Assembly (NCBI RefSeq): GCF_009867135.1
Contig: NZ_CP047226.1
Location: 248,001-312,000 of the forward strand
DNA: 64,000 bases
Direction of reading: 5' to 3'
Source of the DNA: Moraxella osloensis
Lineage (GTDB): Bacteria; Pseudomonadota; Gammaproteobacteria; Pseudomonadales; Moraxellaceae
The stretch's first letter is position 1, and every line of letters starts with the position of its first letter. The notes under the pieces are model-generated. The model had not been told where the DNA came from. It saw only the letters and a list, made by a program, of their open reading frames with translations, and did not search any database. Below are positions 1-9,100 of this stretch, one piece after another. A program made the position numbers and the translations under genes.

Positions 1-270
1 TGTGTGGTCTGAAGGCTGTAGCGTCCCTGTCACGGTGACACTCGGTTCAAAACGGTCTGCTTTGGCGGTGATGACATCAGCGGCTAATAGCTGAATCTCG
101 TTATTGGCGATTTGCGTGGTGGCTGACGCGGTGGTGACTTGAGTGTTTTGGGTTGACAGCGGGCTTTTGTTGTCGTTTTGCTGTTTTTGGCAGCCACTCA
201 AACTCATAACAGCGCTAGCCACGGCTAGGCTCAGCGGTACAACTTTGGTGATAAACTTCGGTGTTATCAT
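1..270 (-). CDS. RND-type efflux periplasmic adaptor lipoprotein (5' part)
   Basis: The first 90 codons are in the window; the rest lies to the left of position 1. The ATG is the complement of 268-270. The N-terminus has a positively charged start, a hydrophobic stretch and a lipobox ending LSGC, so it should be lipid-anchored after signal peptidase II cleavage at Cys. A Gln/Thr/Ser-rich linker follows, and then residues resembling the first beta strand of membrane-fusion proteins (VTVTGTLQPSD). In this family the protein bridges an inner-membrane RND or ABC pump to an outer-membrane channel. The family call rests on this short piece and is an inference; the lipoprotein nature is seen directly. 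Confidence 0.6.
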   Translation of the reverse strand, partial: MITPKFITKVVPLSLAVASAVMSLSGCQKQQNDNKSPLSTQNTQVTTASATTQIANNEIQLLAADVITAKADRFEPSVTVTGTLQPSDHT

Positions 271-587
271 GAACGAGACGTCCTCAGCGCAAACAATCAA
301 CTTAAAAAAATATAAAATGATGTAGAAATAACCAGTACAATGCGTTTTTCTAAGCTTATTTCAACATGTTTCTATCATCAGGTAATGCCTGTATATTACC
401 ATGGCTCTATGGGCAATCTACCAAAGCAGTCACCAGATCAAACTTGAATGGTCATCAGGATGTTAAAAATGAACGATAAGTGCATCGATTTAAGCATACT
501 TTGCAGCAAAAAAGTATGGTAGTATTTTAACAATAATTACCATACAGTTGGTTTTTAACTATCCGTCTGAAATATTTGTTATATCTT
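271..587. other. AT-rich intergenic region left of the IS982 element
   Basis: About 317 bases with no supported gene. It should contain the promoter of the leftward efflux-adaptor gene. Its right boundary is the end of the IS982 element. No RNA-like hairpin or terminator stood out. Confidence 0.5.
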
Positions 588-1569
588 ACCCCACTCTCAA
601 CTTGAAATAAGCAATTCAAACTGAAGTGGGGGATTACCTAACTGTTTATTGATTATAAAGCAAACATTATGAGCCAAGATTTTACGCATAAATCTGTGAG
701 ACAAATGCCATAAATCTCTCGCTCTCACCTTTTGCATATTAAACCGCTGTGATAACTGACCAATCACCGTCTCAATATTGCGACGAGCATTTTTAAGACG
801 ATTAAGTACACTGATTGGTCGCTTATCGGGCATATTTTTTCTAAGCGGTGTTTGCAAATCAACACATCGCTTAAAGCAATACTCAGATAAATCAGGGCTA
901 ATATAGCCCATATCTGCACCTAACAAGCCTTTGATATTATCAAGCATATCAGGTGCCACTAATCTTTCATCTATCTTAGCAGAGGCAAAGGTAAAATTGG
1001 TTATCATGCCCGATAGATTAATAAGTAAATGTCCTTCAAAGCCAAAATATTTTTGTTGCTTTGAGGCACAGTAACTATAGCTACCTTCATATTTGAAGGT
1101 TTTATGCCGATAGGCTCTGGCATATTGACACACCGGAATGGGAAAGCCATCAATAAAATGGATATTGTCTTGCCCATGCTGTTTAACGATATGCTGTTGT
1201 ATCAAAGTTTTTACCTGTAACAAATTGACGCATTGCTTGGCAAAGTTGGGATATGAGCCTAGATTGGGAAACCATGTTTGCCAGTGTTGTTTAAAATACT
1301 GATGGATTTGTGAGTCGGTGTCCATCTGTAGAAATTCACCCACTAACTCCATGGTAATAATTTCACTGTCGGTTAGTTTTGGTACGTAACCACCTTGTCT
1401 TAGGCGGTTTGTTACAATCTTTTTGTAGTAGTCATCTACCATTAGATAGATTTTAATGATAAATTCATCAATGGGCATGGCTTATCCTCTAATCTTTTTG
1501 GTCATTGATTAAAGTTTAAGTTCATGCCTTTTTTGTTTCAACCCCCTCTAAAAGTGTTGAGAGTGGGGT
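588..1569 (-). mobile_element. IS982-family insertion sequence, complete, 982 bp
   Basis: Perfect 14-bp terminal inverted repeats lie at 588-601 (ACCCCACTCTCAAC) and 1556-1569. They enclose a single transposase gene whose stop codon lies inside the left repeat. Total length is 982 bp, typical of the family. The only direct repeat directly outside the ends is TCTT (584-587 and 1570-1573), shorter than the usual target duplication, so the duplication is not convincing. The element separates the efflux-adaptor gene from the pilG promoter region. Confidence 0.9.
597..1478 (-). CDS. IS982-family transposase
   Basis: This 293-residue DDE transposase has the normal family length. Typical features are the N-terminal segment LTDSEIITMELVGEFL followed by DTD, the IHFIDGFPIPVC block with the first catalytic Asp, the LLGADMGYIS block with the second, and a C-terminal NARRNIE segment with the third acidic residue. 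It carries out cut-and-paste movement of the surrounding 982-bp element. The frame is intact and no internal stop is seen, so it may be active. Confidence 0.92.
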   Translation of the reverse strand: MPIDEFIIKIYLMVDDYYKKIVTNRLRQGGYVPKLTDSEIITMELVGEFLQMDTDSQIHQYFKQHWQTWFPNLGSYPNFAKQCVNLLQVKTLIQQHIVKQHGQDNIHFIDGFPIPVCQYARAYRHKTFKYEGSYSYCASKQQKYFGFEGHLLINLSGMITNFTFASAKIDERLVAPDMLDNIKGLLGADMGYISPDLSEYCFKRCVDLQTPLRKNMPDKRPISVLNRLKNARRNIETVIGQLSQRFNMQKVRARDLWHLSHRFMRKILAHNVCFIINKQLGNPPLQFELLISS

Positions 1570-1746
1570 TCTTATAAAAATTATTTACAATAGCTTCGTT
1601 TGATTGTCAAAAATTGTACCAGTGACTTTTGAGCGTTGATGGCATCATTTGATACCTGCCTCAACGCCTATGACTTAAAGTTTTGAGCAATCGCTATAGG
1701 ACAATGGGTAGCAAAATCATAGCGAAACAACGATTAGGAAAATATT

Positions 1747-2133
1747 ATGGATGCAAATTTTGAAGGCCTAAAAGTCATGATTATTGACGATTCAAAAACC
1801 ATTCGTCGTACCGCAGAGATGTTACTTGCCAAAGCAGGCTGTGACGTGGTTACGGCTGTTGATGGCTTTGATGCGTTGGCAAAAATCGCTGATAGCAACC
1901 CAGATTTGATTTTTGTCGATATCATGATGCCACGACTCGATGGTTATCAGACTTGTTCACTAATCAAAAACAACGCGGATTTTGCTGCCAAGCCCGTGAT
2001 TATGCTGTCATCAAAAGATGGCTTGTTTGATAAAGCGCGCGGTCGTATTGTCGGCTCAGATGAGTACTTGACCAAACCTTTTAGTAAAGAAGAGCTATTT
2101 GACGCCATTGAACGTCATCGTCCTGCGTCTTAA
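1747..2133 (+). CDS. pilG: Twitching-motility response regulator PilG
   Basis: A single-domain CheY-like receiver of 128 residues. The acidic pair IDD near residue 14, the phospho-acceptor Asp in FVDIMMP near residue 58, a Ser in the SSKDG block and the invariant Lys in the TKPF block are all present. In the Pil-Chp system PilG is phosphorylated by ChpA and promotes pilus extension and cAMP-linked responses. It is first in the cluster, 234 bases before pilH, and is preceded by an AGGAAAAT ribosome site. The call rests on receiver sequence plus gene order pilG-pilH-pilI-pilJ. Confidence 0.93.
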   Translation: MDANFEGLKVMIIDDSKTIRRTAEMLLAKAGCDVVTAVDGFDALAKIADSNPDLIFVDIMMPRLDGYQTCSLIKNNADFAAKPVIMLSSKDGLFDKARGRIVGSDEYLTKPFSKEELFDAIERHRPAS

Positions 2134-2367
2134 TACGCTGTGCTGAAGATTAACAACATGCCAATACCACTGTTGTTAATACTTAAATTTTACAATCACT
2201 AGCCACGATCAAACTAGAGATGACTAACATAAAAGCGCAGATTGCAACCTAGATGGGCATAGATTTAGGATACGTGTTTAAAGTTGTGCTGTCATGAGTA
2301 TAGACACACAAAACAGCAAAATATAAAGCGATTAATATAATCAATCAGCAGGTAAAAGGGTAAGTCT

Positions 2368-2730
2368 ATGGCCAAAATCTTAGTAGTTGACGATTCACCA
2401 TCAGAAATGGCAAAATTTCGGGATATTTTGACCCGTCATCAGTACGAAGTCATTGAAGCGCATACAGGCGATGATGGGATTCAAAAAGCCAATGAGTTTT
2501 TTCCAGACGTGATTTTGATGGATGTGGTCATGCCAGAGATGAACGGCTTTCAAGCAACCCGCAAACTTACCCGTGACCCAAAAACCAGTCATATCCCTGT
2601 CGTCATCATCAGTACTAAAAATCAAGAAACTGACCGCGTATGGGGCAAGCGCCAAGGCGCACGAGATTATCTAAGTAAGCCGATTACAGAAGAAGCCTTA
2701 ATCACTGTAATCCGTTCCGTGATGGAGTAG
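2368..2730 (+). CDS. pilH: Twitching-motility response regulator PilH
   Basis: A stand-alone receiver of 120 residues beginning AKILVVDDSPSEM. It has the Asp pair near residue 8, the phospho-acceptor Asp in ILMDVVMPEMNG near residue 52, and Lys in SKPI near residue 104. The region from RDPKTSHIP to QGARDYLSKP is typical of PilH. In Pseudomonas PilH acts as the second output or phosphate sink that favours pilus retraction. pilI starts 5 bases after its stop, so the two are surely co-transcribed. A 234-base gap with no clear terminator separates it from pilG. Confidence 0.93.
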   Translation: MAKILVVDDSPSEMAKFRDILTRHQYEVIEAHTGDDGIQKANEFFPDVILMDVVMPEMNGFQATRKLTRDPKTSHIPVVIISTKNQETDRVWGKRQGARDYLSKPITEEALITVIRSVME

Positions 2731-2735
2731 GTTTC

Positions 2736-3272
2736 GTGTCTTCAAACGGCTTTATTGAGCTTTTACGACTCGCTGACCGCGGTATCAAACGACAAAAAGG
2801 TGCTCACTTTGACCAAAAAACCCAGTGGTTAGGGGTTGCGTTTTCGCTCGGTGGTTACCACTTGGTAGCGCCACTCGGCGATGTGGCTGAGGTGCTATCT
2901 TTGCCTGCTTATACCTCAGTGCCTTTATCAAAACCTTGGCTACTCGGGATTGCCAATGTGCGGGGACGGTTACTACCGATTACCAATTTGTCGAACTTTT
3001 TAGGTTTACCTCCATCAAGCTCAAACTACCAATCCGCCAATCAAAAGATTTTGGTGATTGATCAACCCAAGCTCTTTAGTGGCTTACAAGTCGATGAGAT
3101 ATTGGGTATCCAAACCTTTAGCCAACGGCAATATCAGCCTATCGAGATGCCGAACGATTCACTGCTCGCTCAGTATACGCATGGTCGGTTTAAACAAAAT
3201 GAGCAGATTTGGTATGTGTTTATGCCAAGCTTATTGGCGCAAGACACGCGTTATTTAGAAGCAGCGTTATAA
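2736..3272 (+). CDS. pilI: CheW-like coupling protein PilI
   Basis: A 178-residue CheW-domain protein starting at GTG, with a GGAG ribosome site that overlaps the end of pilH. The central block GVAFSLGGYHLVAPLGDVAEVL and the segment LLGIANVRGRLLPITNLSNFLG are diagnostic of CheW/PilI. It couples the receptor PilJ to the kinase ChpA in the inner-membrane signalling array. pilJ follows after a gap of about 44 bases. Confidence 0.92.
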   Translation: MSSNGFIELLRLADRGIKRQKGAHFDQKTQWLGVAFSLGGYHLVAPLGDVAEVLSLPAYTSVPLSKPWLLGIANVRGRLLPITNLSNFLGLPPSSSNYQSANQKILVIDQPKLFSGLQVDEILGIQTFSQRQYQPIEMPNDSLLAQYTHGRFKQNEQIWYVFMPSLLAQDTRYLEAAL

Positions 3273-3316
3273 CCTAATTTTCTAACTCATTAAAATAATT
3301 GAGGGATTACCGTGTC

Positions 3317-4726
3317 ATGGATATTAAAACTTCGACCCTAAGTACCAATACCAATTCCCCTGTCACGGTCGGGCCTGGCAATAGTAATTATCGTATGGAT
3401 AGGGGGCGCTCAACCAACTGGATTTTTTGGGCAAGTATCTGTGGTGGCGTGGCTGCCTTGGCGTTTATTTATCGACTTTACCAATTGCTGATTTTGGTAC
3501 GTCAAGATAATAGTGCTGCTAATAGTTTTTTGACGATTTGGTTGCCCTCTATTTTGATTGTATTAGGCGTCATTGGAGCGATTTACTTTTTGACCCGCCA
3601 GATTAATGCTAAAACCTATCGAGAGAAGGCAGAAGGTGAGCGTGAAACGATGCGTCAACGTCATGAGATGGAAGTTGAATCTGAGCGTGCTCGCAAAATC
3701 CAAGAAGAAAACGAACGTAACCAAATGGCGATTTTGCGTTTGCTTGATGAGTTAGGTGACTTAGCGGAAGGTGACTTGACGGTGAACGCGACAGTCTCAG
3801 AAGACTTTACAGGGGCGATTGCAGACTCGGTCAACTTTGCGATTGACCAATTGCGTCAATTGGTTTCTGCGATTAACGTCACCGCAGAGCGAGTCGCGCG
3901 CGCCTCTGATCAAACACAGGCAACGGCAGTTGAACTGGCTGAAGCCTCTGAAAGCCAAGCGCAAGAGATTGCAGGAGCTTCTGCAGCGATTAATGAGATG
4001 GCGGTGTCGATTGACCAAGTATCGTCAAATGCCGCCGAATCTGCGGCGGTTGCGGACCGTTCGGTTGCGATTGCCTATAACGGTGCAGAAGTGGTACAAC
4101 GTACTATCGATGGTATGAATACCATTCGTGACCAGATTCAAGAAACCTCAAAACGTATTAAGCGCCTCGGTGAATCATCGCAAGAGATTGGCGATATCGT
4201 TGGACTGATTAATGACATTGCTGACCAAACCAACATCCTTGCGTTGAATGCGGCGATTCAGGCATCGATGGCGGGTGAAGCAGGGCGTGGTTTTGCGGTT
4301 GTTGCTGACGAGGTTCAGCGCCTAGCAGAACGTTCAGCCACAGCGACCAAACAGATTGAAACACTGGTTAAAACGATTCAGGCAGATACGAACGAAGCCG
4401 TGATGTCAATGGAATCAACTACCGCAGAAGTTGTACGGGGTGCCAAACTTGCAAAAGACGCGGGTGAGGCGCTTGAAGAAGTACAAACTGTATCTAACAA
4501 TTTGGCATCATTGATTCAAAGTATCTCGAATGCGGCGCGTCAGCAGGCAGCCTCAGCGGGTCATATTTCAAATACCATGAACGTCATTCAAGATATTACC
4601 TCGAAAACCACCTCCGGTACCATGGCGGCCGCTCGTTCAATCGGTCAGCTTAATGAAATGGCGGCGGCGCTTCAAGAATCAGTATCGGGCTTTAAATTGC
4701 CAGATGATACTTTAGCAAACGCTTAA
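3317..4726 (+). CDS. pilJ: Methyl-accepting chemotaxis protein PilJ, short form lacking a periplasmic sensor
   Basis: The ATG at 3317 is chosen over an upstream in-frame TTG (3299) because a GAGGG ribosome site at 3301-3305 lies between them. The product is 469 residues. Two membrane helices (about residues 34-58 and 70-95) are separated by only about 10 residues. A coiled-coil/HAMP-like stretch and a long helical signalling domain follow, with the hairpin-tip sequence around [19 protein letters not shown]. The output domain is PilJ-like and the genetic position fits. P. aeruginosa PilJ is about 680 residues with a large periplasmic domain, which is absent here. Confidence 0.9.
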   Translation: MDIKTSTLSTNTNSPVTVGPGNSNYRMDRGRSTNWIFWASICGGVAALAFIYRLYQLLILVRQDNSAANSFLTIWLPSILIVLGVIGAIYFLTRQINAKTYREKAEGERETMRQRHEMEVESERARKIQEENERNQMAILRLLDELGDLAEGDLTVNATVSEDFTGAIADSVNFAIDQLRQLVSAINVTAERVARASDQTQATAVELAEASESQAQEIAGASAAINEMAVSIDQVSSNAAESAAVADRSVAIAYNGAEVVQRTIDGMNTIRDQIQETSKRIKRLGESSQEIGDIVGLINDIADQTNILALNAAIQASMAGEAGRGFAVVADEVQRLAERSATATKQIETLVKTIQADTNEAVMSMESTTAEVVRGAKLAKDAGEALEEVQTVSNNLASLIQSISNAARQQAASAGHISNTMNVIQDITSKTTSGTMAAARSIGQLNEMAAALQESVSGFKLPDDTLANA

Positions 4727-4765
4727 TGGCTAATTAGGTTTAGTAATCAACAGTTAGCTAAAAGT

Positions 4766-4794
4766 AAAGGGTGGTTTTAGCCACCTTTCTTTTT
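4766..4794 (+). terminator. Rho-independent terminator after pilJ
   Basis: AAAGGGTGG (4766-4774) pairs, with one bulged G, with CCACCTTT (4781-4788) around a short loop, followed by a T-rich run. It suggests that pilGHIJ and pilK-chpABC are at least partly separate transcripts. Confidence 0.7.
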
Positions 4795-4835
4795 ATGACT
4801 GTTAGATAAATTTATAAGTATAGTAAAAACTGAAT

Positions 4836-4941
4836 TATAGTGAACAAGTTCGCTCGTGGTGAGTTGGTCGAACCATAACGACCGCCACCCTTCGACAAGC
4901 TCAGGGCAAATGGTGCTTGTTATAATTTAGGATTCACTATA
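4836..4941. repeat. MITE-like 106-bp palindrome-ended repeat
   Basis: Perfect 9-bp inverted ends, TATAGTGAA (4836-4844) and TTCACTATA (4933-4941), bound a 106-bp segment without coding capacity. Inside is TTCGACAAGCTCAGGGC, a motif I recognise as part of widely dispersed REP-like repeats in many bacteria. A 16-bp near-perfect direct repeat (GATAAATTTATAAGTA at 4805-4820, GATAAATGTATAAGTA at 4942-4957) flanks it, with 15 bases between the left copy and the element. The rest of the 4727-5100 gap is AT-rich and should include the pilK promoter. Confidence 0.6.
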
Positions 4942-5100
4942 GATAAATGTATAAGTAGTAGATAAGGGTATAGGTTTTAGATGAGGGGTTGGAAGCGCTT
5001 GTTTGAATCATTGATTGAGATTTTTTAATACCAAGTCATGTACCGATAATAAGTTATTCACCCATAATAACTGGGGTAGAGGCAAGACTGGATAACGTTT

Positions 5101-5964
5101 ATGCAACAATACCATCTATCTGAGCAAGCATTGTCACTGTGGCTCAATTATGTTGAACGCCAAGTGGGTTTTATCCTACCAAAGTCTCAGAACAGCTGGG
5201 TGAAAGGTATCATTGAGCGGCATATGCGGCGTAATGCGCTTGACAGCACGGCGCTATTACAGGCAATTGTGCAGGATGCAACTATCTATCATCAGCTAAT
5301 TGATGATATCTTGATTCCTAGAACCCAGTTTTTTCGGCATTTACCTACTTTTGCGTTTGCCGAAGCAGTTGCCAACGCATGGCATTTGCAGCCGCAAAAC
5401 CAACAACGTAGTTTTACAGCGTGGAGTGTGGGATGTTCGACAGGGCAGGAAGCTGTCACGATTGCGTTATGTCTAGAAAATGCCTTGGATGGGATGCAAG
5501 TTTATCAAGTGTTTGGTTCAGATTTTCACCAGCAATCATTGATTGATGCGACCCTTGGCGAGTATGAAAACGCGCAAAAACCGTTTATTCCTGCTGTCTA
5601 TCATCAATACCTTAAAGACGTTGGCAGGGATAAATTTGCGCCAGTCCCTACAATAAAATCGCAATTACAGTTTTTTAGCAAAAATTTAGTAGATGCTCAG
5701 CAATCGATTCCTCTAGAGGCAGATCAATGCCAACTGATTGTCTGCAACAATGTGTTAATTTATTTCCGCCAATTTGAGCAGCGTGACATCGTGAGTTATT
5801 TAGCCCGTTATTTGGCGGATGATGGTGTTTTGTTATTAGGTTCAGGTGAAAATCTGGGGTTTAGTGATCCAGATTTACAGCAAATTGCCGTACCGACAAT
5901 CAATGGCTATTGCAAAACGATTGCCCCAGATTGGCTCAAAGCAGTGGCAAATATTGAGCGCTAA
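5101..5964 (+). CDS. pilK: CheR-type chemotaxis methyltransferase PilK
   Basis: 287 residues with the CheR layout: an all-helical N-terminal domain, then the SAM-binding domain with the motif WSVGCSTGQEA (around residue 110), the FGSDFHQQSL block (second SAM motif), and CNNVLIYF near residue 220. It should methylate glutamates on the PilJ signalling domain, opposing ChpB. It lies between pilJ and chpA, as in P. aeruginosa. Confidence 0.9.
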   Translation: MQQYHLSEQALSLWLNYVERQVGFILPKSQNSWVKGIIERHMRRNALDSTALLQAIVQDATIYHQLIDDILIPRTQFFRHLPTFAFAEAVANAWHLQPQNQQRSFTAWSVGCSTGQEAVTIALCLENALDGMQVYQVFGSDFHQQSLIDATLGEYENAQKPFIPAVYHQYLKDVGRDKFAPVPTIKSQLQFFSKNLVDAQQSIPLEADQCQLIVCNNVLIYFRQFEQRDIVSYLARYLADDGVLLLGSGENLGFSDPDLQQIAVPTINGYCKTIAPDWLKAVANIER

Positions 5965-6135
5965 CCAGTTAAGTCAATATTGAAGGCTATAAAAGCTATC
6001 AACCTAAGTTGACGCCAGACAGCGGGTAAGTTATTTTAAGTGATATAAGAAATTAATAAACGACTGCGTTACAGCTAACTTAAAATCGAGAAAAATCGTC
6101 ATCGTTTTTGACAGTCGTTGTCCTAGGAATATGGT

Positions 6136-9100
6136 ATGAGTAAACAACGTAATTTGATCGCTTTAGACTGGTTGATGCCTGTTTTAAAAGACGTATTTGG
6201 TGAGCTTAACCAGTTGCTACAACGACATGACGCGCAGCCAGCGTGGCAGTTAATCGGTCAACATTTGCACCAAATCACCGGTGCACTCGCGCTTGCCAAC
6301 CAGCCAGCCTTATCAAAACTGGCGAAAACGCTTGATAAAACCACTATCGCCATTCAGCAAGAAACTTTATCCCTGCAGTATTTTAGTCAAATCAGCCATG
6401 CGGTGAGATTGCTGCAATTTGACATTGAACAAGTACAAGCTAAACAGCAGATTCATACTGACTGGGTCAATGACCGAATCGCTTATTTTGAGCAACTCCT
6501 TGGCATAGCGTCATCTTATGAGCCCATCCAAGCTGCCACAGACAATACTTTATTATTTTTAAGCCAATTAGCCACGCCAGACATCAAACACCCATGGCAC
6601 AGTGCCCAAGCTGATGAATTACTCAAAGTCTGGCGTTATACCAGTTTGCAACTACTACAAAACGCGACCAACGACAGCAAACATTTAGATATACTGACCA
6701 AGGTTGCTGGCTATTTATCCCAGGCTGCCATCAATCCTGCTTGGCGTCAATTTTGGCAGTTGGTAGCGGTGTGGTGCAATAATCTAACCCTCAATGAGCA
6801 GCCTGCGCCAACAGCTTATGCTTCGCTATTAAACAGTCTGTCATTGGTGCTGACGCATGATTTGACTCTCACCCCTGATATTACCGTGTCGCGTCTGGCA
6901 GTTGATGTGTTATTAGCGCTCAATGCGTTAACCCATAAATCACATGACGCCAAAGCCCTGCTATCAAGCTTGGATATCAATAGTGGTGACACGCTTGATA
7001 ATCTATTTAGTCAAGTATTAGAAAAACTTGAAAAAATTATTTATCAAGTGCATGAGCCGCTCACCATTTTGCCGCTGCTAGAATCGGTCAAAAACAGTTT
7101 GGCAAATCGCGGTTGGGTGTTTTATGAAAACCAAATGGCGCAAATTATCGATGACGTGCGCTTGATGACGCAAGATACCTTTATGGCGTCATCACTGACT
7201 TGGCAGGTAGAACGCCAGCTGCAAGATTTTTATAGCCAGTTGTTGTCAACGGTTGAAACCCTTGATAGCCAAATTGGCTTACAGCATTTTGCCTATGCTA
7301 GCAATCCGCAAAATGAAGCGGTGCGGCAAACGCGCGTGCATGTTGAAAATATCAAGCGCTCGTTTAATCAATATATCCAAACCCGTGATTTAAATAAGTT
7401 AACAGCCAATGAAGAATTGATTGCCACCATTCAAGTTTTTGGGGCATTGGGCTTAACACGTCCCAAAGAATTGGTCGAACAAATTCGCTTATTATTTAGC
7501 CGTATCCATAAAAATTCGGTACAGGTATTAAGCTGGGAAGCCAGTGATGCCATCGCCGACATGATTGCCCGCTTTGAGCTATTTTTGGATTATTTATCCA
7601 ATCAGTCTGTCAATGAAGAATTTTTGGATGAAACCCAAACACAGCTTAACCGCGCCAATTTATTGCTTAATCGCTTAATCGAAACGCCATTAACCGCCGC
7701 TGAAGTGGTAGCACCCACCAAGCACTTTGGCAGAGATACGGTGATTTACGATGATGAAGGCGAACGTATTGCCAGTGATATTAAATCACTATCACAAGGG
7801 GTAGCTACTGCTGGAGAAGCGCCTAACACGCAAACAGCTGTCACGCAAATACCTGCCACGCAAACGGCTGTCATGCAAACGCCTATGATGCAAACGACTA
7901 TCGTGCAAGAATCGCAAGCGCTGGCGGCTGCGAGGCAAGCCCTCAAAGCGGATGACTATAGTATGGATGAAGATATCCGAGATATTTTCATTGAAGAGGC
8001 GCAAGAAGTCCTCGCTGAGTTGGGTGAGCAAATTCCCGTATGGGAAGTGGATACTCATGAATTAGTCGCGCTCAAAGATATCCGCCGAGGTTTTCATACT
8101 TTAAAAGGCTCAGGTCGTATGGTCGGCGCTCATCAAATTGCTGAGATGTGTTGGGCAGTAGAAAACATGCTCAACCGTGTGCTAGATGGCACTTTAGCGG
8201 TTAGTGATGCGTTAGTGGGCTTTATCAAAAATACCCATCGCAAACTGCCGACATTGGTTGAAGATTTTCAGCAGCAGCGGGCGCCAAGTATTGACCCTGC
8301 GGTTACGGTATTGCAAGCGACTAATCTATTACAGCAACAGCCGATTAACACAGGTCTGCCAGAAACCAATGGCTTAGATAGCCTTGTACCGGTCAGTGCT
8401 AGTGTGGCTAAAGACAGTGATAATATGGCTCAAGGCAATGAAGCTGCCAGCGACGTTGCGCCATCAACTACAGAGGATATTCATGCCTTACCTGAAGTGG
8501 TGGCTCGCGAATATGAACAGCTAACGACGGTCACAGATGCGGTCAGCGATCCCGATATTCAAGAAATTTATATCGAAGAAGCCAATGAAGTTATTGAAAC
8601 GATTACACCACTTAACCGAGCTTGGCAAGCTAAGCCCGATGATTTTGATACCTTAAAAGAAATCCGCCGAGGTTTTCATACCTTAAAAGGCTCAGGCCGC
8701 ATGGTTGGCGCCAATCAGCTAGGCGAGCTTGCCTGGTCGATTGAAAACATGCTCAATCGCGTGCTTGATCATACCATAACAGTAGACGAGGGGGTTTTAC
8801 ACCTGGTTGCTGATGTCATTGAGGCATTTGGTGGACTCATCACGATTTTTGCCCAAAATCGTACAGATTATCCCGCAGTGATTCAATTATGGCAAGCCGT
8901 CGCTAATAGCTATGCCAAAAAACATGGCGACAGCTTTAGCTACCATCAAGCCTTATCCGCTTTCGCGGGACAAGTAGCAGCTTCGCCAAGTGCGCTACAC
9001 ACTGATGAGGCACTATCGTCTGGTCACGCCACCGCCCAAACTCAAGCGCCACAGCATGTCAGTGGCATTAGTGACATCAGTAGTGAAATGGATGTCGCTG

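Noticed and set aside
143..325. 60-codon frame on the plus strand near the left edge
   Set aside because: It is antisense to the efflux-adaptor lipoprotein, has no ribosome site and gives a low-quality peptide.
584..1573. TCTT as target duplication of the IS982 element
   Set aside because: Only four bases, shorter than normal for the family and likely by chance in AT-rich DNA.
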